Of a stretch of DNA of 64,000 nucleotides, positions 50,005 through 60,845 are shown in pieces (position 1 is the first letter of the stretch; the number at the start of each line of letters is the position of its first letter). The notes below the pieces were generated by a model, which worked only from the letters and a program-made list of their open reading frames with translations, was not told the origin of the DNA and made no database searches. This DNA is from Klebsiella sp. RIT-PI-d. Lineage in GTDB: Bacteria; Pseudomonadota; Gammaproteobacteria; Enterobacterales; Enterobacteriaceae. Location of the stretch: assembly GCF_001187865.1 (NCBI RefSeq), contig NZ_LGIT01000009.1:1674001-1738000 (forward strand), read 5' to 3'. The translations under genes were made by a program, and so were the position numbers.

Positions 50005-51432
50005 TTAATATGCGCCGTCGCGTTTTAAAACGACGCTGACAGTTTTGAACAATATTACGATATCATTCCACAAGGACCAGTTTTTGACGTACCACGAATC
50101 AAAGTAGACCCGCTTTTCATAATCGACGTCATTACGCCCGCTCACCTGCCATAGTCCGGTCATTCCCGGCTTGGCCATGCGATAATAATCTGCATCATCA
50201 CAATAGCGCAGCAGTTCTTCAGCAATAACAGGCCGCGGTCCTACCAGGCTCATCTCACCTTTTAGCACGTTAAACAATTGCGGAAGCTCATCAAGGCTGG
50301 TGCGGCGAATAAACTTACCGATGGGCGTAATGCGCGGATCGTCACGCAGTTTAAAGTCCTTATCCCATTCGGCCCGCGCTACCGGATCGTTTTCCAGTAA
50401 GTTTTGCAGGACTTCCTGAGAATTCATGACCATTGATCGGAACTTAAGACACTTGAACAGACGGCCTCTGCGCCCTACCCGCTCGTGACCGTAGATCGCA
50501 TAACCGCCATCTTTTTTCACCTGCAGGCTGAGATAAATAAACAGCGGCGAAAGCACGATGAGCAACAGACTGGAGACCACGATATCAAAGGTCCGCTTAA
50601 CAAAGCGGGAGCTGCGTTTAGCCAGGTTGTTATTGACGCGCAGAAGTAAAACTTCGTGACTGAAGATAAACGCCATATCCGTCCCGTACAGCGGTACCCC
50701 GCGAATCGTTGGGATAACTGAAATAGAACGGCACTTTTTCTTGGTCAGGTTTTTAAGCCACATTTCAAGCTGCTGAGAATCATTGTCGTCAAAAGCAAGA
50801 ATGTACTGAATATTTCGGTAATCCTTTAAGCGATAAATTTCTTCTTCAGCTGTCAGCACCTGAATATTACTGTCAACAGGTACGTCCTGGCCATTAATAG
50901 AATAGAGATATTGAATATCGTAACCAAGGTTTTTCTCGCTCATCAATGCCTGATAAGCATCATACGCATTAATGCCACCGCCAAGAATAATGGTTTTTTT
51001 CTTCCACATGCCTAGCTTATTAAGCAATAACTTAATGAGCTTTCTTCCTACCGGGATCAGAATAAAAATGCCGATCCATGTGAACACCCAAAGATAACGG
51101 GAAAAATGCCATTTTGAGAAGGCTACCATCGCCAGATCGATGATCGCAAAAATGACGATGGTCCGCAGGATTTCCTTAAGTTCATTCCAGAAAGGCTTAC
51201 GGTAGGTATAGTGCCGTAGGCGTATGCCAAACCAGGCTACCGCGATAAAGCCCAGCGCAAAATGCGAAAGCACACGGAAGTTGTAATCTTCCTGAGGCAA
51301 AAATGGCGAGAGGTCGCCTCCAAAAAAGTGCTTTGTTAACCACATGCCCACAAATAAGCACGAAATATAAATACCAAAATCCATCAATGCAAAAAGGTAT
51401 TTAGGTATAAAATGACGAACGCTATTACTCAT
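50005..51432 (-). CDS. wbaP: Undecaprenyl-phosphate galactose phosphotransferase WbaP
   Basis: 475 residues from the ATG at 51432 (AGGTGAG site), against 476 in Salmonella WbaP. Five membrane helices flank a CoA-binding-like domain; the C-terminal catalytic part has KRTFDIVVSSLLLIVLSPLF, FRSMVMNSQEVL, RRTSLDELPQLFNVLKGEMS and GMTGLWQVSGRNDVDYEKR. Similarity to Salmonella RfbP is high through the whole length. It starts O-unit assembly by moving Gal-1-P to undecaprenyl phosphate on the cytoplasmic face. This predicts galactose as first sugar. Confidence 0.93.
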   Translation of the reverse strand: MSNSVRHFIPKYLFALMDFGIYISCLFVGMWLTKHFFGGDLSPFLPQEDYNFRVLSHFALGFIAVAWFGIRLRHYTYRKPFWNELKEILRTIVIFAIIDLAMVAFSKWHFSRYLWVFTWIGIFILIPVGRKLIKLLLNKLGMWKKKTIILGGGINAYDAYQALMSEKNLGYDIQYLYSINGQDVPVDSNIQVLTAEEEIYRLKDYRNIQYILAFDDNDSQQLEMWLKNLTKKKCRSISVIPTIRGVPLYGTDMAFIFSHEVLLLRVNNNLAKRSSRFVKRTFDIVVSSLLLIVLSPLFIYLSLQVKKDGGYAIYGHERVGRRGRLFKCLKFRSMVMNSQEVLQNLLENDPVARAEWDKDFKLRDDPRITPIGKFIRRTSLDELPQLFNVLKGEMSLVGPRPVIAEELLRYCDDADYYRMAKPGMTGLWQVSGRNDVDYEKRVYFDSWYVKNWSLWNDIVILFKTVSVVLKRDGAY

Positions 51433-51437
51433 TATGC

Positions 51438-52376
51438 TCACCTGTTATACGCGCTGCTATCCCAGTAACGTCTGTGCATGCTCATTTTTTTGACCAGTGA
51501 AGACGGCAGAGATTTATATTTCAAACCAAGTTTATAGCCAAGTAATTTAGCAGCATTATTAGCAAACGCTTTAGGCAATAATAATGGATTGTGTTTGATT
51601 AAGTAGCTAATTTCTGACTTAATGAATTTGCTACCTTCGGAAGAAACACCATTGAACTCTTTTTGGATCCAGGGTTCATCAAAATGAAACACACCAATAT
51701 CAAAATAGCGTTTAAATTCTTCGACAGTAGAATAGTTATGCGAGTGACGAGCTGCTGCATCAGCGCAGTAACCCGTTTTGAGATTTTGTTGGATAGCCTT
51801 TGCCGCGAAGAACATATCTTCACAAAGAATTGTATCGGTAGGAAAGCCACCAAGTCGCTGAAAATCCGCTACTTTATAGGCCGAAAAGGAATTCGACATA
51901 AAAACGGTTTTAATACCGCGCAGCGGAATATCCTGCTGCTGATTCACCAGCGAGCGATCGCCATAGTTAAAATAGCGGGCATGTGACGCTACCGCGTTGG
52001 CATCCAGATGTGGTAACTGCTTGCCATAGGCAGCGCTAAGATCGTTTTCCACCATATAGCTGACCAGAGCAGTAACGGCATCGCCGGAGGCGAGAATTGC
52101 ATCTTGCGTCAGGAGTACCACGTAGTCTTTATCATGGAAATGTTCCATGGCAACATTGCGCGTGCCACCGTGGTTAAATTCACTTTGCGCGATCTCATGA
52201 ACAGTGAAACCATACTGACGGGCAATGTGCTGGGTGTTGTCCCGGCTCTGAGAATCTATTACGACCACATCCATGCCTGACTGGCAGTTCTGATGAATGG
52301 CTTGTGCCGCCTGCTCCCAGATTTTGCCGCCGTTATAAGTTACAACCGCGATACCTATCTTTACCGAAGAACTCAT
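51438..52376 (-). CDS. GT2 rhamnosyltransferase-like glycosyltransferase
   Basis: 312 residues. The N-terminal GT-A fold has VVTYNGGKIW and VVIDSQSRDNT, and FNHGGTRNVAMEHF is typical of rhamnosyltransferases such as WbaN. Beside wbaP and the rml genes it is the best candidate to add rhamnose to the Gal primer. It overlaps the next GT gene by one base and wbaP closely. Confidence 0.82.
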   Translation of the reverse strand: MSSSVKIGIAVVTYNGGKIWEQAAQAIHQNCQSGMDVVVIDSQSRDNTQHIARQYGFTVHEIAQSEFNHGGTRNVAMEHFHDKDYVVLLTQDAILASGDAVTALVSYMVENDLSAAYGKQLPHLDANAVASHARYFNYGDRSLVNQQQDIPLRGIKTVFMSNSFSAYKVADFQRLGGFPTDTILCEDMFFAAKAIQQNLKTGYCADAAARHSHNYSTVEEFKRYFDIGVFHFDEPWIQKEFNGVSSEGSKFIKSEISYLIKHNPLLLPKAFANNAAKLLGYKLGLKYKSLPSSLVKKMSMHRRYWDSSAYNR

Positions 52377-53515
52377 TATCTTGTTTCCAGGGAATTGAGA
52401 ATATTTTTTACTAATGCATCCCAGCTATGGCTAGTTAAAAACGCGGGATCGTCAACAAATGCAGTGCTGCTGAAAATATTTTGCCCGTTACAGAATGCCG
52501 CCAACTTTTCTGCTAACTGCGTTGCATCGTCCGGTGGGAAAAAAGCAACCTTATCGTAATCGCCTATCGTCTCATGCGCGTAGGGCAATTCAGCGGAAAG
52601 GATCGGCAGTGAAAAAGCTTTCGCTTCTGAAAGCGGTAATCCCCACGTTTCAAGCTTTGAAGGAAAGATCAGAGCATCCGTCTCGTTACGATACATCTCA
52701 TCCAGTCGCTGTTTACTCTGTAATCCAATAAAGCGAATATTATCTAACTGGCGCTGCTCGCATTCCTCGATAATGTAATCACCAAATTTGGTCATGCCTT
52801 TATCAAAGGTCAGCAGGATCTCAATCCGATCATAAATTTCACGCTGACGCTGCTTGAGAATATCCATCGCCTCAACCAGTACCGAAAAGTTTTTAAAGGT
52901 ACGAGGAAACGCAGGATAAAGTAACGTTTTCTGATATTCAGATTCTCTAATTACAGGTATGTGCTGCTCATGCGTTTTGACTTCAGCAACTGGGCGCGCA
53001 ACCATAATATTACTGATGCCATACGTTTTCTGAAAGTAGCGCGCAATCCACTGCTGCTGAACAATTACATAGCGGTTAGCTTTTATATTAATACCATACA
53101 GAAATTTATAAAATTTAGTGAATAGGTAAAAAGTACGATCGTACTTTAAATCAACACTGCTGGACTGATAAAAAGGCGATGGATTATGGCAGTAAACAAA
53201 CTGGTTCGGCGTTGCCACCCGAGCTGACATATCGTGTAAAGAAATCCATGCGTCAGGCTTGATCTCTTTGCTTAATGTATAGCTGGTCACATACTCAAAT
53301 TTTATTCGCTTAAACCAGCTGCTTTTGATTGCCGGGTACTCACGAAACTCAACGTTCGACAGGCCAGTATATTCACTAAACAGTGCAGTATCGTGAACCA
53401 GACAAATCAGTTTGACGCCCTGAACTTTACTAAAAGTGGCAATCATAGTTCGGTAGACGGTCAGAATACCGCCCTCGACCATATTGACGCCTGAAAGAAC
53501 AATTAACTTATCCAT
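52376..53515 (-). CDS. GT4-family glycosyltransferase
   Basis: 379 residues, GT-B fold. The C-terminal half has the donor-binding TLLYPAFPRTFKNFSVLVEA and the GT4 motif around ALIFPSKLETWGLPLSEAKA (ExxxxxxxE-type). The N-terminus opens with SGVNMVEGGILTVYRTM. Substrate unknown. It lies between two GT2 genes with short overlaps. Confidence 0.85.
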   Translation of the reverse strand: MDKLIVLSGVNMVEGGILTVYRTMIATFSKVQGVKLICLVHDTALFSEYTGLSNVEFREYPAIKSSWFKRIKFEYVTSYTLSKEIKPDAWISLHDMSARVATPNQFVYCHNPSPFYQSSSVDLKYDRTFYLFTKFYKFLYGINIKANRYVIVQQQWIARYFQKTYGISNIMVARPVAEVKTHEQHIPVIRESEYQKTLLYPAFPRTFKNFSVLVEAMDILKQRQREIYDRIEILLTFDKGMTKFGDYIIEECEQRQLDNIRFIGLQSKQRLDEMYRNETDALIFPSKLETWGLPLSEAKAFSLPILSAELPYAHETIGDYDKVAFFPPDDATQLAEKLAAFCNGQNIFSSTAFVDDPAFLTSHSWDALVKNILNSLETR

Positions 53516-54413
53516 GAGTCAACCACAGTATTGAAAAAATCATATTGTAAGCCAGTCTCTCTTTGTAGTAAGGCAGAATATTATTCTTTAAAAATGAAAG
53601 TTTTTCCGTCAAAGAGAGTGGGCTATTTTCGTCTTTATGATGGTACATCAGATACATAAGGCGGGCAGAAACTACCGATCGTTTTATCCCATCCAGCGTT
53701 TTCCTGAAGCGCTTAATTCGCGCCAGCAAGCCCCGTTGATGGGCCCCAACGACATTTGCCGAATGCTGACGGTATCGAATCAACGTCTGAGGAACGTAGA
53801 ATATTTTGCCGTGCAGCGCAGCCTGAAAAGCGTACCAGTGATCGTGCATTGCGATCCTGGCAGGAACTTTACCTGCACAATTAAATAAGACCCGATTCAT
53901 CACCGTCGTACAGCCATACACAGATGAGCGCCACAGTAAATAATTGATGTTAAGATTGTTCTCAGGAGCGAGCTGCGAGAAACGGTAGAAATCACTATGG
54001 ATAGTTTGTAGATGCTCATCGACTACATGTAGATTCGAAAAACCAAGGCAGGGAGCGACTGCGCCATTAACCATTTCAGTTTCACGCATTTTGCTTAGCA
54101 TCAATTCAATTTTAGTGTCTTCCCAGACATCATCTTGATCGCTGAAGAAAATGTAGTCTGCATTACTGAACTGTAAGCCATAGTTAAAGTTGCTTACTAC
54201 ACCGGTTGAATCAGGACAAATGTGGAGACTCACACGAGTATCAATTGCGGCTATGCTTTTCACAATGTCGACCGTGGAATCTTTAGAGCCATCGTCAGTG
54301 ACAATTAACTTTAGTGCAGAATGCGTCTGACCCAAAATGGATTCGATTTGTTCTTTTATGTATTTTTCGCCATTATGAGCGGCAAGAATGACATCAACAA
54401 CCGTATTACACAT
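53508..54413 (-). CDS. GT2 rhamnosyltransferase-like glycosyltransferase
   Basis: 301 residues. GT-A fold with VILAAHNGEKYIKEQIESIL, VTDDGSKDSTVDI and the metal-binding FFSDQDDVWEDTKI. This arrangement is typical of alpha-1,3-rhamnosyltransferases such as Shigella RfbG. It overlaps the GT4 gene by 8 bases and follows wzx by about 90 bp. Confidence 0.83.
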   Translation of the reverse strand: MCNTVVDVILAAHNGEKYIKEQIESILGQTHSALKLIVTDDGSKDSTVDIVKSIAAIDTRVSLHICPDSTGVVSNFNYGLQFSNADYIFFSDQDDVWEDTKIELMLSKMRETEMVNGAVAPCLGFSNLHVVDEHLQTIHSDFYRFSQLAPENNLNINYLLWRSSVYGCTTVMNRVLFNCAGKVPARIAMHDHWYAFQAALHGKIFYVPQTLIRYRQHSANVVGAHQRGLLARIKRFRKTLDGIKRSVVSARLMYLMYHHKDENSPLSLTEKLSFLKNNILPYYKERLAYNMIFSILWLTHG

Positions 54414-54502
54414 AGTATTTATTGGCCTTGACTAACGCAAAATGATATTTATCAGTTAGCATTAAATTTTTTATCAGTAACTGAATCAAAGGAATATGAG
54501 AG

Positions 54503-55756
54503 CTAATACTTCAGCTTAACTATTTTTCTGGAGAAATAGATTAATACGGCAGCATCGAATGTCATGCGCGCAGTCCACGCAATTGCGGTACCCAATAAGC
54601 CGTAGTGCAGGGTTAAAAGGTACAGGGCCAGAAGATAGGGCACAATCTCGCACATATGAATGAATGCGGTTATTTTTGCCCACCCCAGCGCCTGAATTGA
54701 AGAATAAGGTATTTGAGCTATCGAGTTCATGTAAAACCCAATAATCAATACTTTCAGAATATTTGCTGAATGTTCACCAAGCTCCGCTCCCATCCATAAC
54801 GTCATAAGCTGTTGAGCGAAAAGAAGACACACTATTACAACAGGTACACATGCAACTGACATCAGAACAAAACTGAGTTTCTCAAGTTTTTTTCTTTCCT
54901 CAAGGGTCTTTGCGTAGCTGAGCTTAGGAAACAGCGCTCTGGAAAGCGCTGCAGGGATGTTCAATAGCCGCCCCACCCCTTCGGATGGCGCGGTATAGTA
55001 AGCAATTTTATTGGCCCCGAGTAAATTAGATATAATAAAGCGATCGCAGTAAACCATTAACGGACTAATTATATTGCTCACGGTGAGCCAGCCGCCAAAT
55101 TTAACCAGCCGCGAGAAGGTTTCTTTATAAAATTTAACGCCGCTGTCAAAAATAATCTTGCGACAGATCACCAGTGTAATTAAAAAGGAAATGACCCGCC
55201 CCAGTATCAGTCCAAGAATAGCCGACTTTAGTGATGCCTCAAACAGGCAAAACAGCGCAGGAAAACCGGCAATTGCAGAGTTGCTAATAGTCTTTTGAAT
55301 ATTAATGTTTAAGAACTTTTCATGGCCTTCCAGCCATCCCAGCCACACCTGATTTAGCAAATACAGAGGAATGACCAGCGCCAGCAGCGCAAAAGACTGC
55401 CGTACCTCCTGAGTATTTTTTACCGACACCTTTAAAAGCGAGCCGAGATGCGGCGTACTGATATAGAGCAGAAGTGCCGCGATAACTCCGAGGATAAAAA
55501 CAACGCTGCTGGCAGTAGAAACGATTTTTTTTTGTTCAGCGTTGTCAGCACGATACATTGAAACTTCTCGTATCACTGCCCGACTAAGACCGGCATCAAA
55601 TATGCTGGCATATCCTACGATAGCAAAAGCCAGGGTAAAGATACCAAATGCTTCTACACCAATTACCCGCGCCAGGAAGCCCAGCGCTGGCACAGCGATC
55701 AAAGTAGGGATCGCAAACCCGGCCAAATTATAGACGCTATTCTTTATTAAACTCAT
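54503..55756 (-). CDS. wzx: O-antigen flippase Wzx
   Basis: 417 residues with about 12 membrane helices and the Wzx/MATE-like pattern (NSVYNLAGFAIPTLIAVPAL; GIFTLAFAIVGYASIFDAGL; GGWLTVSNIISPLMVYCDRF). It moves the undecaprenyl-linked O unit across the inner membrane. It is the first gene of the operon, about 45 bp after the JUMPstart element. Confidence 0.92.
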   Translation of the reverse strand: MSLIKNSVYNLAGFAIPTLIAVPALGFLARVIGVEAFGIFTLAFAIVGYASIFDAGLSRAVIREVSMYRADNAEQKKIVSTASSVVFILGVIAALLLYISTPHLGSLLKVSVKNTQEVRQSFALLALVIPLYLLNQVWLGWLEGHEKFLNINIQKTISNSAIAGFPALFCLFEASLKSAILGLILGRVISFLITLVICRKIIFDSGVKFYKETFSRLVKFGGWLTVSNIISPLMVYCDRFIISNLLGANKIAYYTAPSEGVGRLLNIPAALSRALFPKLSYAKTLEERKKLEKLSFVLMSVACVPVVIVCLLFAQQLMTLWMGAELGEHSANILKVLIIGFYMNSIAQIPYSSIQALGWAKITAFIHMCEIVPYLLALYLLTLHYGLLGTAIAWTARMTFDAAVLIYFSRKIVKLKY

Positions 55757-56812
55757 AATTTTTCTGCAATAAATAAAAATTCAACATGCCATGAATCATA
55801 TGAGCACGCTACCGCCCCTGGCTTAACAGCTACCAGTGCACTGATTTGCAACCCGATTGACAACGCAGGCCTGACGCACGCCCTGTCTTAAGCGTTCAGA
55901 CCAAAATTCTGCGATATTGTCGTTTGTATCATTACCAGATACAAGCAGCTTTTTTGCTCATAATTCAACCGAAATTGAGGCTAAAAGGCGTAATTACAAA
56001 CGGAATTCAACTAAACCTCAACATACCGACAGCAAATGTGAATATCCAGACTATGCTCAACAGGATGCGATCGTCCAAACCTTGGTACTCTCCCGAGGTA
56101 TCGACAGCATGAATGATGCGTGGCGCAATGGTATCTCGTTGCTATCATGCACACCGCCGTGCAGGCACGTAAAACCTCCCTAACTGATTGAAAAACGAGC
56201 CGCTTACTGCCAATTACGCTGTGGCATTATAGTCCGTTCCATTCATATCTCCAGTGAAAGTCCATGCTTCGTTGCAGGACTTGAGCAAACGGTATACCTT
56301 TTGAGCATTATGGGCGCTAAGAATTCTCGCAAAACCCGCTGCCGATGCGTAGAGTCAATCGCGCTATAGGTTCTGGCTAGACATTATGTGTTCTTTTCTA
56401 AGTCAGTAACAGCAGCCGTAGCCACTAATTAAACGCATCATTTTTGAATGCTGTTGGAATGCCTGCGACATGATAGATGAAAATTAATCTTTAGCCATTG
56501 TCACTCATAAAGCGACTTCAGCGCCGTTGTTTATATGTTCTCTCTAATGGATAAAGAATAGAAATTATCCGATCGCTGCTGAGATCGGCCGGTGGATGCC
56601 AGTGACATTCGGCATAAATGCGAGGTCAAACAAAAAGCATACTCTGCCAGGATATTAGTCATAAGCGATTTACCTGGCGAAAATATTACTTTCCGGCGAT
56701 TTTATACCATTTATAGTAGTGAATAAACAAAACCCGAATTAGTGATTAGAAAGCAATATGAATCAGTGTAAGATAAAGATCGATATGGAAAAACTCAAAT
56801 CCGGAGAAATAT
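55757..56812. other. Gene-poor spacer between O-antigen operon and uge
   Basis: Apart from the JUMPstart element at its left end and the promoters it must contain, I see no convincing gene. A plus-strand ORF of 88 codons at 55917-56183 has no family features. Composition is near-neutral with many short broken frames, which looks like decayed sequence, perhaps an old mobile element, but no insertion sequence could be named. The right end carries the uge ribosome binding site (CCGGAG). Confidence 0.5.
55803..55843 (-). promoter_or_regulatory. JUMPstart element with ops site
   Basis: On the minus strand this reads CAGTGCACTGGTAGCTGTTA then AGCCAGGGGCGGTAGCGTG, matching the JUMPstart consensus upstream of O-antigen and capsule operons. 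The ops core GGCGGTAGCGT is at 55816-55806. RfaH bound to RNA polymerase paused at ops suppresses termination along such long operons. It is oriented into wzx and sets the start of the O-antigen transcript. Confidence 0.95.
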
Positions 56813-57817
56813 ATGAAGTTTCTGGTTACTGGCGCAGCGGGATTTATCGGTTTTCACGTTGCTCAACGTCTGCTTGAAGCTGGTCACGACGTTACAGGGA
56901 TAGACAATCTGAATGATTACTATGAAGTAACGTTAAAAGAAGCACGTCTGGCGCAGATTACATCGCAACAGTTTATTTTTAAAGAAATCGATCTCGCCAA
57001 TCGGGCAGCCATGGAGCAACTTTTTTCAGAAGGCAAGTTTGACCGTGTGATTCATCTTGCTGCCCAGGCAGGCGTTCGTTACTCGATTGAGAATCCTCAT
57101 GCTTATGCTGAGTCGAACCTCATGGGGCATTTGAACGTGCTTGAAGGATGCAGGCATAATAAAGTGAAACATCTCCTCTATGCTTCTTCAAGTTCGGTAT
57201 ATGGCCTCAATCGTAAGATGCCATTTTCAACTGAAGATTCAGTTGACCACCCGGTATCACTGTATGCGGCGACAAAAAAAGCAAATGAACTGATGTCGCA
57301 TACTTATTCGCATCTCTATGGACTGCCCACAACTGGCCTGCGCTTCTTTACGGTATATGGGCCGTGGGGCAGACCGGATATGGCACTTTTCAAGTTTACT
57401 AAAGCCATGATCGCGGGAGAAAGTATCGATGTCTATAACTATGGCAAGATGAAACGTGACTTCACTTACATCGATGACATTGCTGAAGCTATTATTCGGC
57501 TTCAGGACGTTATTCCTCAAGCAGAGACAGACTGGACTGTAGAAGGCGGCTCCCCTGCTACCAGCTCTGCGCCTTATCGTGTTTACAACATCGGCAATAG
57601 TTCCCCCGTCGAATTAATGGACTATATTACTGCGCTTGAAGAAGCACTTGGTATCGAAGCTGAAAAAAATATGATGCCGATTCAGGCCGGGGATGTATTA
57701 GAGACGAGTGCGGATACGAAAGCGCTGTATGATGTGATTGGATTTAAACCTGAGACGAGTGTTAAAAAGGGCGTGGCGAATTTTGTAGCGTGGTATAAAG
57801 AATATTATAATATATAA
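56813..57817 (+). CDS. uge: UDP-glucuronate 4-epimerase (Uge)
   Basis: 334 residues. FLVTGAAGFIGFHVAQRLLE binds NAD; the SDR Tyr/Lys pair is in YAATKKANELM, and YGPWGRPDMALFKF is typical for UDP-GlcA 4-epimerases. It turns UDP-GlcA, made by Ugd next door, into UDP-GalA. It is the only plus-strand gene in the polysaccharide region, convergent with ugd. UDP-GalA is used for LPS core or O units in Klebsiella-like bacteria. Confidence 0.92.
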   Translation: MKFLVTGAAGFIGFHVAQRLLEAGHDVTGIDNLNDYYEVTLKEARLAQITSQQFIFKEIDLANRAAMEQLFSEGKFDRVIHLAAQAGVRYSIENPHAYAESNLMGHLNVLEGCRHNKVKHLLYASSSSVYGLNRKMPFSTEDSVDHPVSLYAATKKANELMSHTYSHLYGLPTTGLRFFTVYGPWGRPDMALFKFTKAMIAGESIDVYNYGKMKRDFTYIDDIAEAIIRLQDVIPQAETDWTVEGGSPATSSAPYRVYNIGNSSPVELMDYITALEEALGIEAEKNMMPIQAGDVLETSADTKALYDVIGFKPETSVKKGVANFVAWYKEYYNI

Positions 57818-57824
57818 TATTCAG

Positions 57825-57844
57825 GAGCCCTCATATGAGGGCTC
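57825..57844. terminator. Terminator between uge and ugd
   Basis: A 9-bp stem (GAGCCCTCA / TGAGGGCTC) with a 2-base centre lies between two converging genes. T-rich sequence follows on the plus side. Confidence 0.65.
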
Positions 57845-57878
57845 TTCTGATTTTAATGAATATAACCGTAAAATATAA

Positions 57879-59045
57879 TTAATCGCCACCAAAAAGATCG
57901 CGCGTATAGACTTTCGTTGCGACGTCTGCCAGCTCTTCAGCCATACGATTCGAAATAATGACATCGGCTTCACTTTTAAAAGCCTCAATATTGTCAATCA
58001 CTCGTGAATTAAAAAACTCATCTTCAGCCATAACCGGCTCGTAGACGATAACTTCTACGCCCTTAGCTTTGATGCGTTTCATAATCCCCTGAATAGATGA
58101 AGCCCGGAAATTATCCGATCCGCTTTTCATAATCAAACGATAAATGCCAACCACTTTAGGCTTACGCGCCAGAATAGAATCAGCGATAAAATCCTTACGT
58201 GTACGGTTAGCATCCACAATGGCAGAGATGATGTTATTAGGCACAGACTGATAGTTGGCCAGCAGCTGCTTAGTATCCTTCGGCAGGCAGTAGCCGCCAT
58301 ACCCAAATGAGGGGTTATTATAGTGACTACCAATACGTGGGTCTAAACAAACACCCTCAATGATTTGACGGGAATCAAGCCCCAGGCTTTCGGCGTAGCT
58401 GTCCAGCTCATTAAAATAGGCTACGCGCATTGCCAGATAGGTATTAGCAAAGAGTTTAATAGCCTCTGCTTCCGTTGAATCTGTGAACAGAACCGGAACA
58501 TCTTTCTTAATCGCGCCTTCCTGAAGCAACGCGGCAAAACGCTCTGCACGTTCTGAACGCTCGCCAATCACAATGCGAGATGGATGCAGGTTGTCGTAAA
58601 GCGCCCTTCCCTCGCGCAAAAACTCAGGAGAGAAAAGGATATTGTCGACACCCAACTCTTTCTTAATCGTCTCAGTAAATCCAACCGGAATGGTAGATTT
58701 AATGATCATTACCGCCGAAGGGTTAATTTCAATTACATCGCGTATGACACTCTCTACCGATGCGGTATTAAAATAATTAGTTTTGGGATCGTAGTCGGTT
58801 GGTGTAGCAATAATTACGTAATCGGCATTCTGATAGGCTTCATGCTTGTCCGTCGTGGCACGAAAATTCAGTTCTTTCTCAGCCAGATAGTGCTGAATTT
58901 CTTTATCCACAATAGGCGACTGCTTCTGATTCAGCATGTCTACCTTAGCAGGAATAATATCTAATGCCACGACCTCATGATTTTGAGCAATCAAAATCCC
59001 GTTTGATAAACCAACATAACCTGTACCCGATATCGTTATTTTCAT
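57879..59045 (-). CDS. ugd: UDP-glucose 6-dehydrogenase Ugd
   Basis: 388 residues, as in E. coli. [19 protein letters not shown] binds NAD, and the catalytic Cys is in [35 protein letters not shown] is also typical. It makes UDP-GlcA for capsule, colanic acid, L-Ara4N and, with Uge, UDP-GalA. It is in the same direction as gnd. Confidence 0.96.
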   Translation of the reverse strand: MKITISGTGYVGLSNGILIAQNHEVVALDIIPAKVDMLNQKQSPIVDKEIQHYLAEKELNFRATTDKHEAYQNADYVIIATPTDYDPKTNYFNTASVESVIRDVIEINPSAVMIIKSTIPVGFTETIKKELGVDNILFSPEFLREGRALYDNLHPSRIVIGERSERAERFAALLQEGAIKKDVPVLFTDSTEAEAIKLFANTYLAMRVAYFNELDSYAESLGLDSRQIIEGVCLDPRIGSHYNNPSFGYGGYCLPKDTKQLLANYQSVPNNIISAIVDANRTRKDFIADSILARKPKVVGIYRLIMKSGSDNFRASSIQGIMKRIKAKGVEVIVYEPVMAEDEFFNSRVIDNIEAFKSEADVIISNRMAEELADVATKVYTRDLFGGD

Positions 59046-59252
59046 TAGAGCGCAACTTTTATAAGTTTATAAGTAAAGGAGATGGCTCCATCGCCATCAC
59101 GATAACTATTAACCTTAGCGTTTTAACGTTAACGCTAATAGCTTGTCAAGTAGGGTATTTGAACACATTTAAATAAATTAAAAGACTAACCTGAGTTTAT
59201 TCTTATAATTAATGATTAGAAAGCAGTGATACAAAGGAACTTAAGTAAAAGA

Positions 59253-59279
59253 AACCCGGATTTTTATTTTCCGGGTTTA
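59253..59279 (-). terminator. Terminator of gnd
   Basis: A perfect 9-bp stem (AAACCCGGA / TCCGGGTTT) with a T-rich loop lies about 25 bp after the gnd stop; on the minus strand it is followed by TCTTTT. It separates gnd from ugd. Confidence 0.75.
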
Positions 59280-59303
59280 AATTCTGTGCAAGATTAAATC
59301 AGA

Positions 59304-60710
<1,407 letters not shown>

Positions 60711-60845
60711 TTCTTACTCCTGTCAGGATGTTAACCACTAGTTTTACTGTTTCGATGTGATCAGATATTACTCCAATAACACACTGAAAAGAACAAGTTA
60801 ATTAATAAGATTATATTTAATCGCATTTTATTGTTAGAAAAAAGC

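Noticed and set aside
55917-56183. Plus-strand ORF of 88 codons upstream of the O-antigen operon
   Set aside because: No ribosome binding site of note, no recognisable domain, and the second frame over the same bases is equally open.
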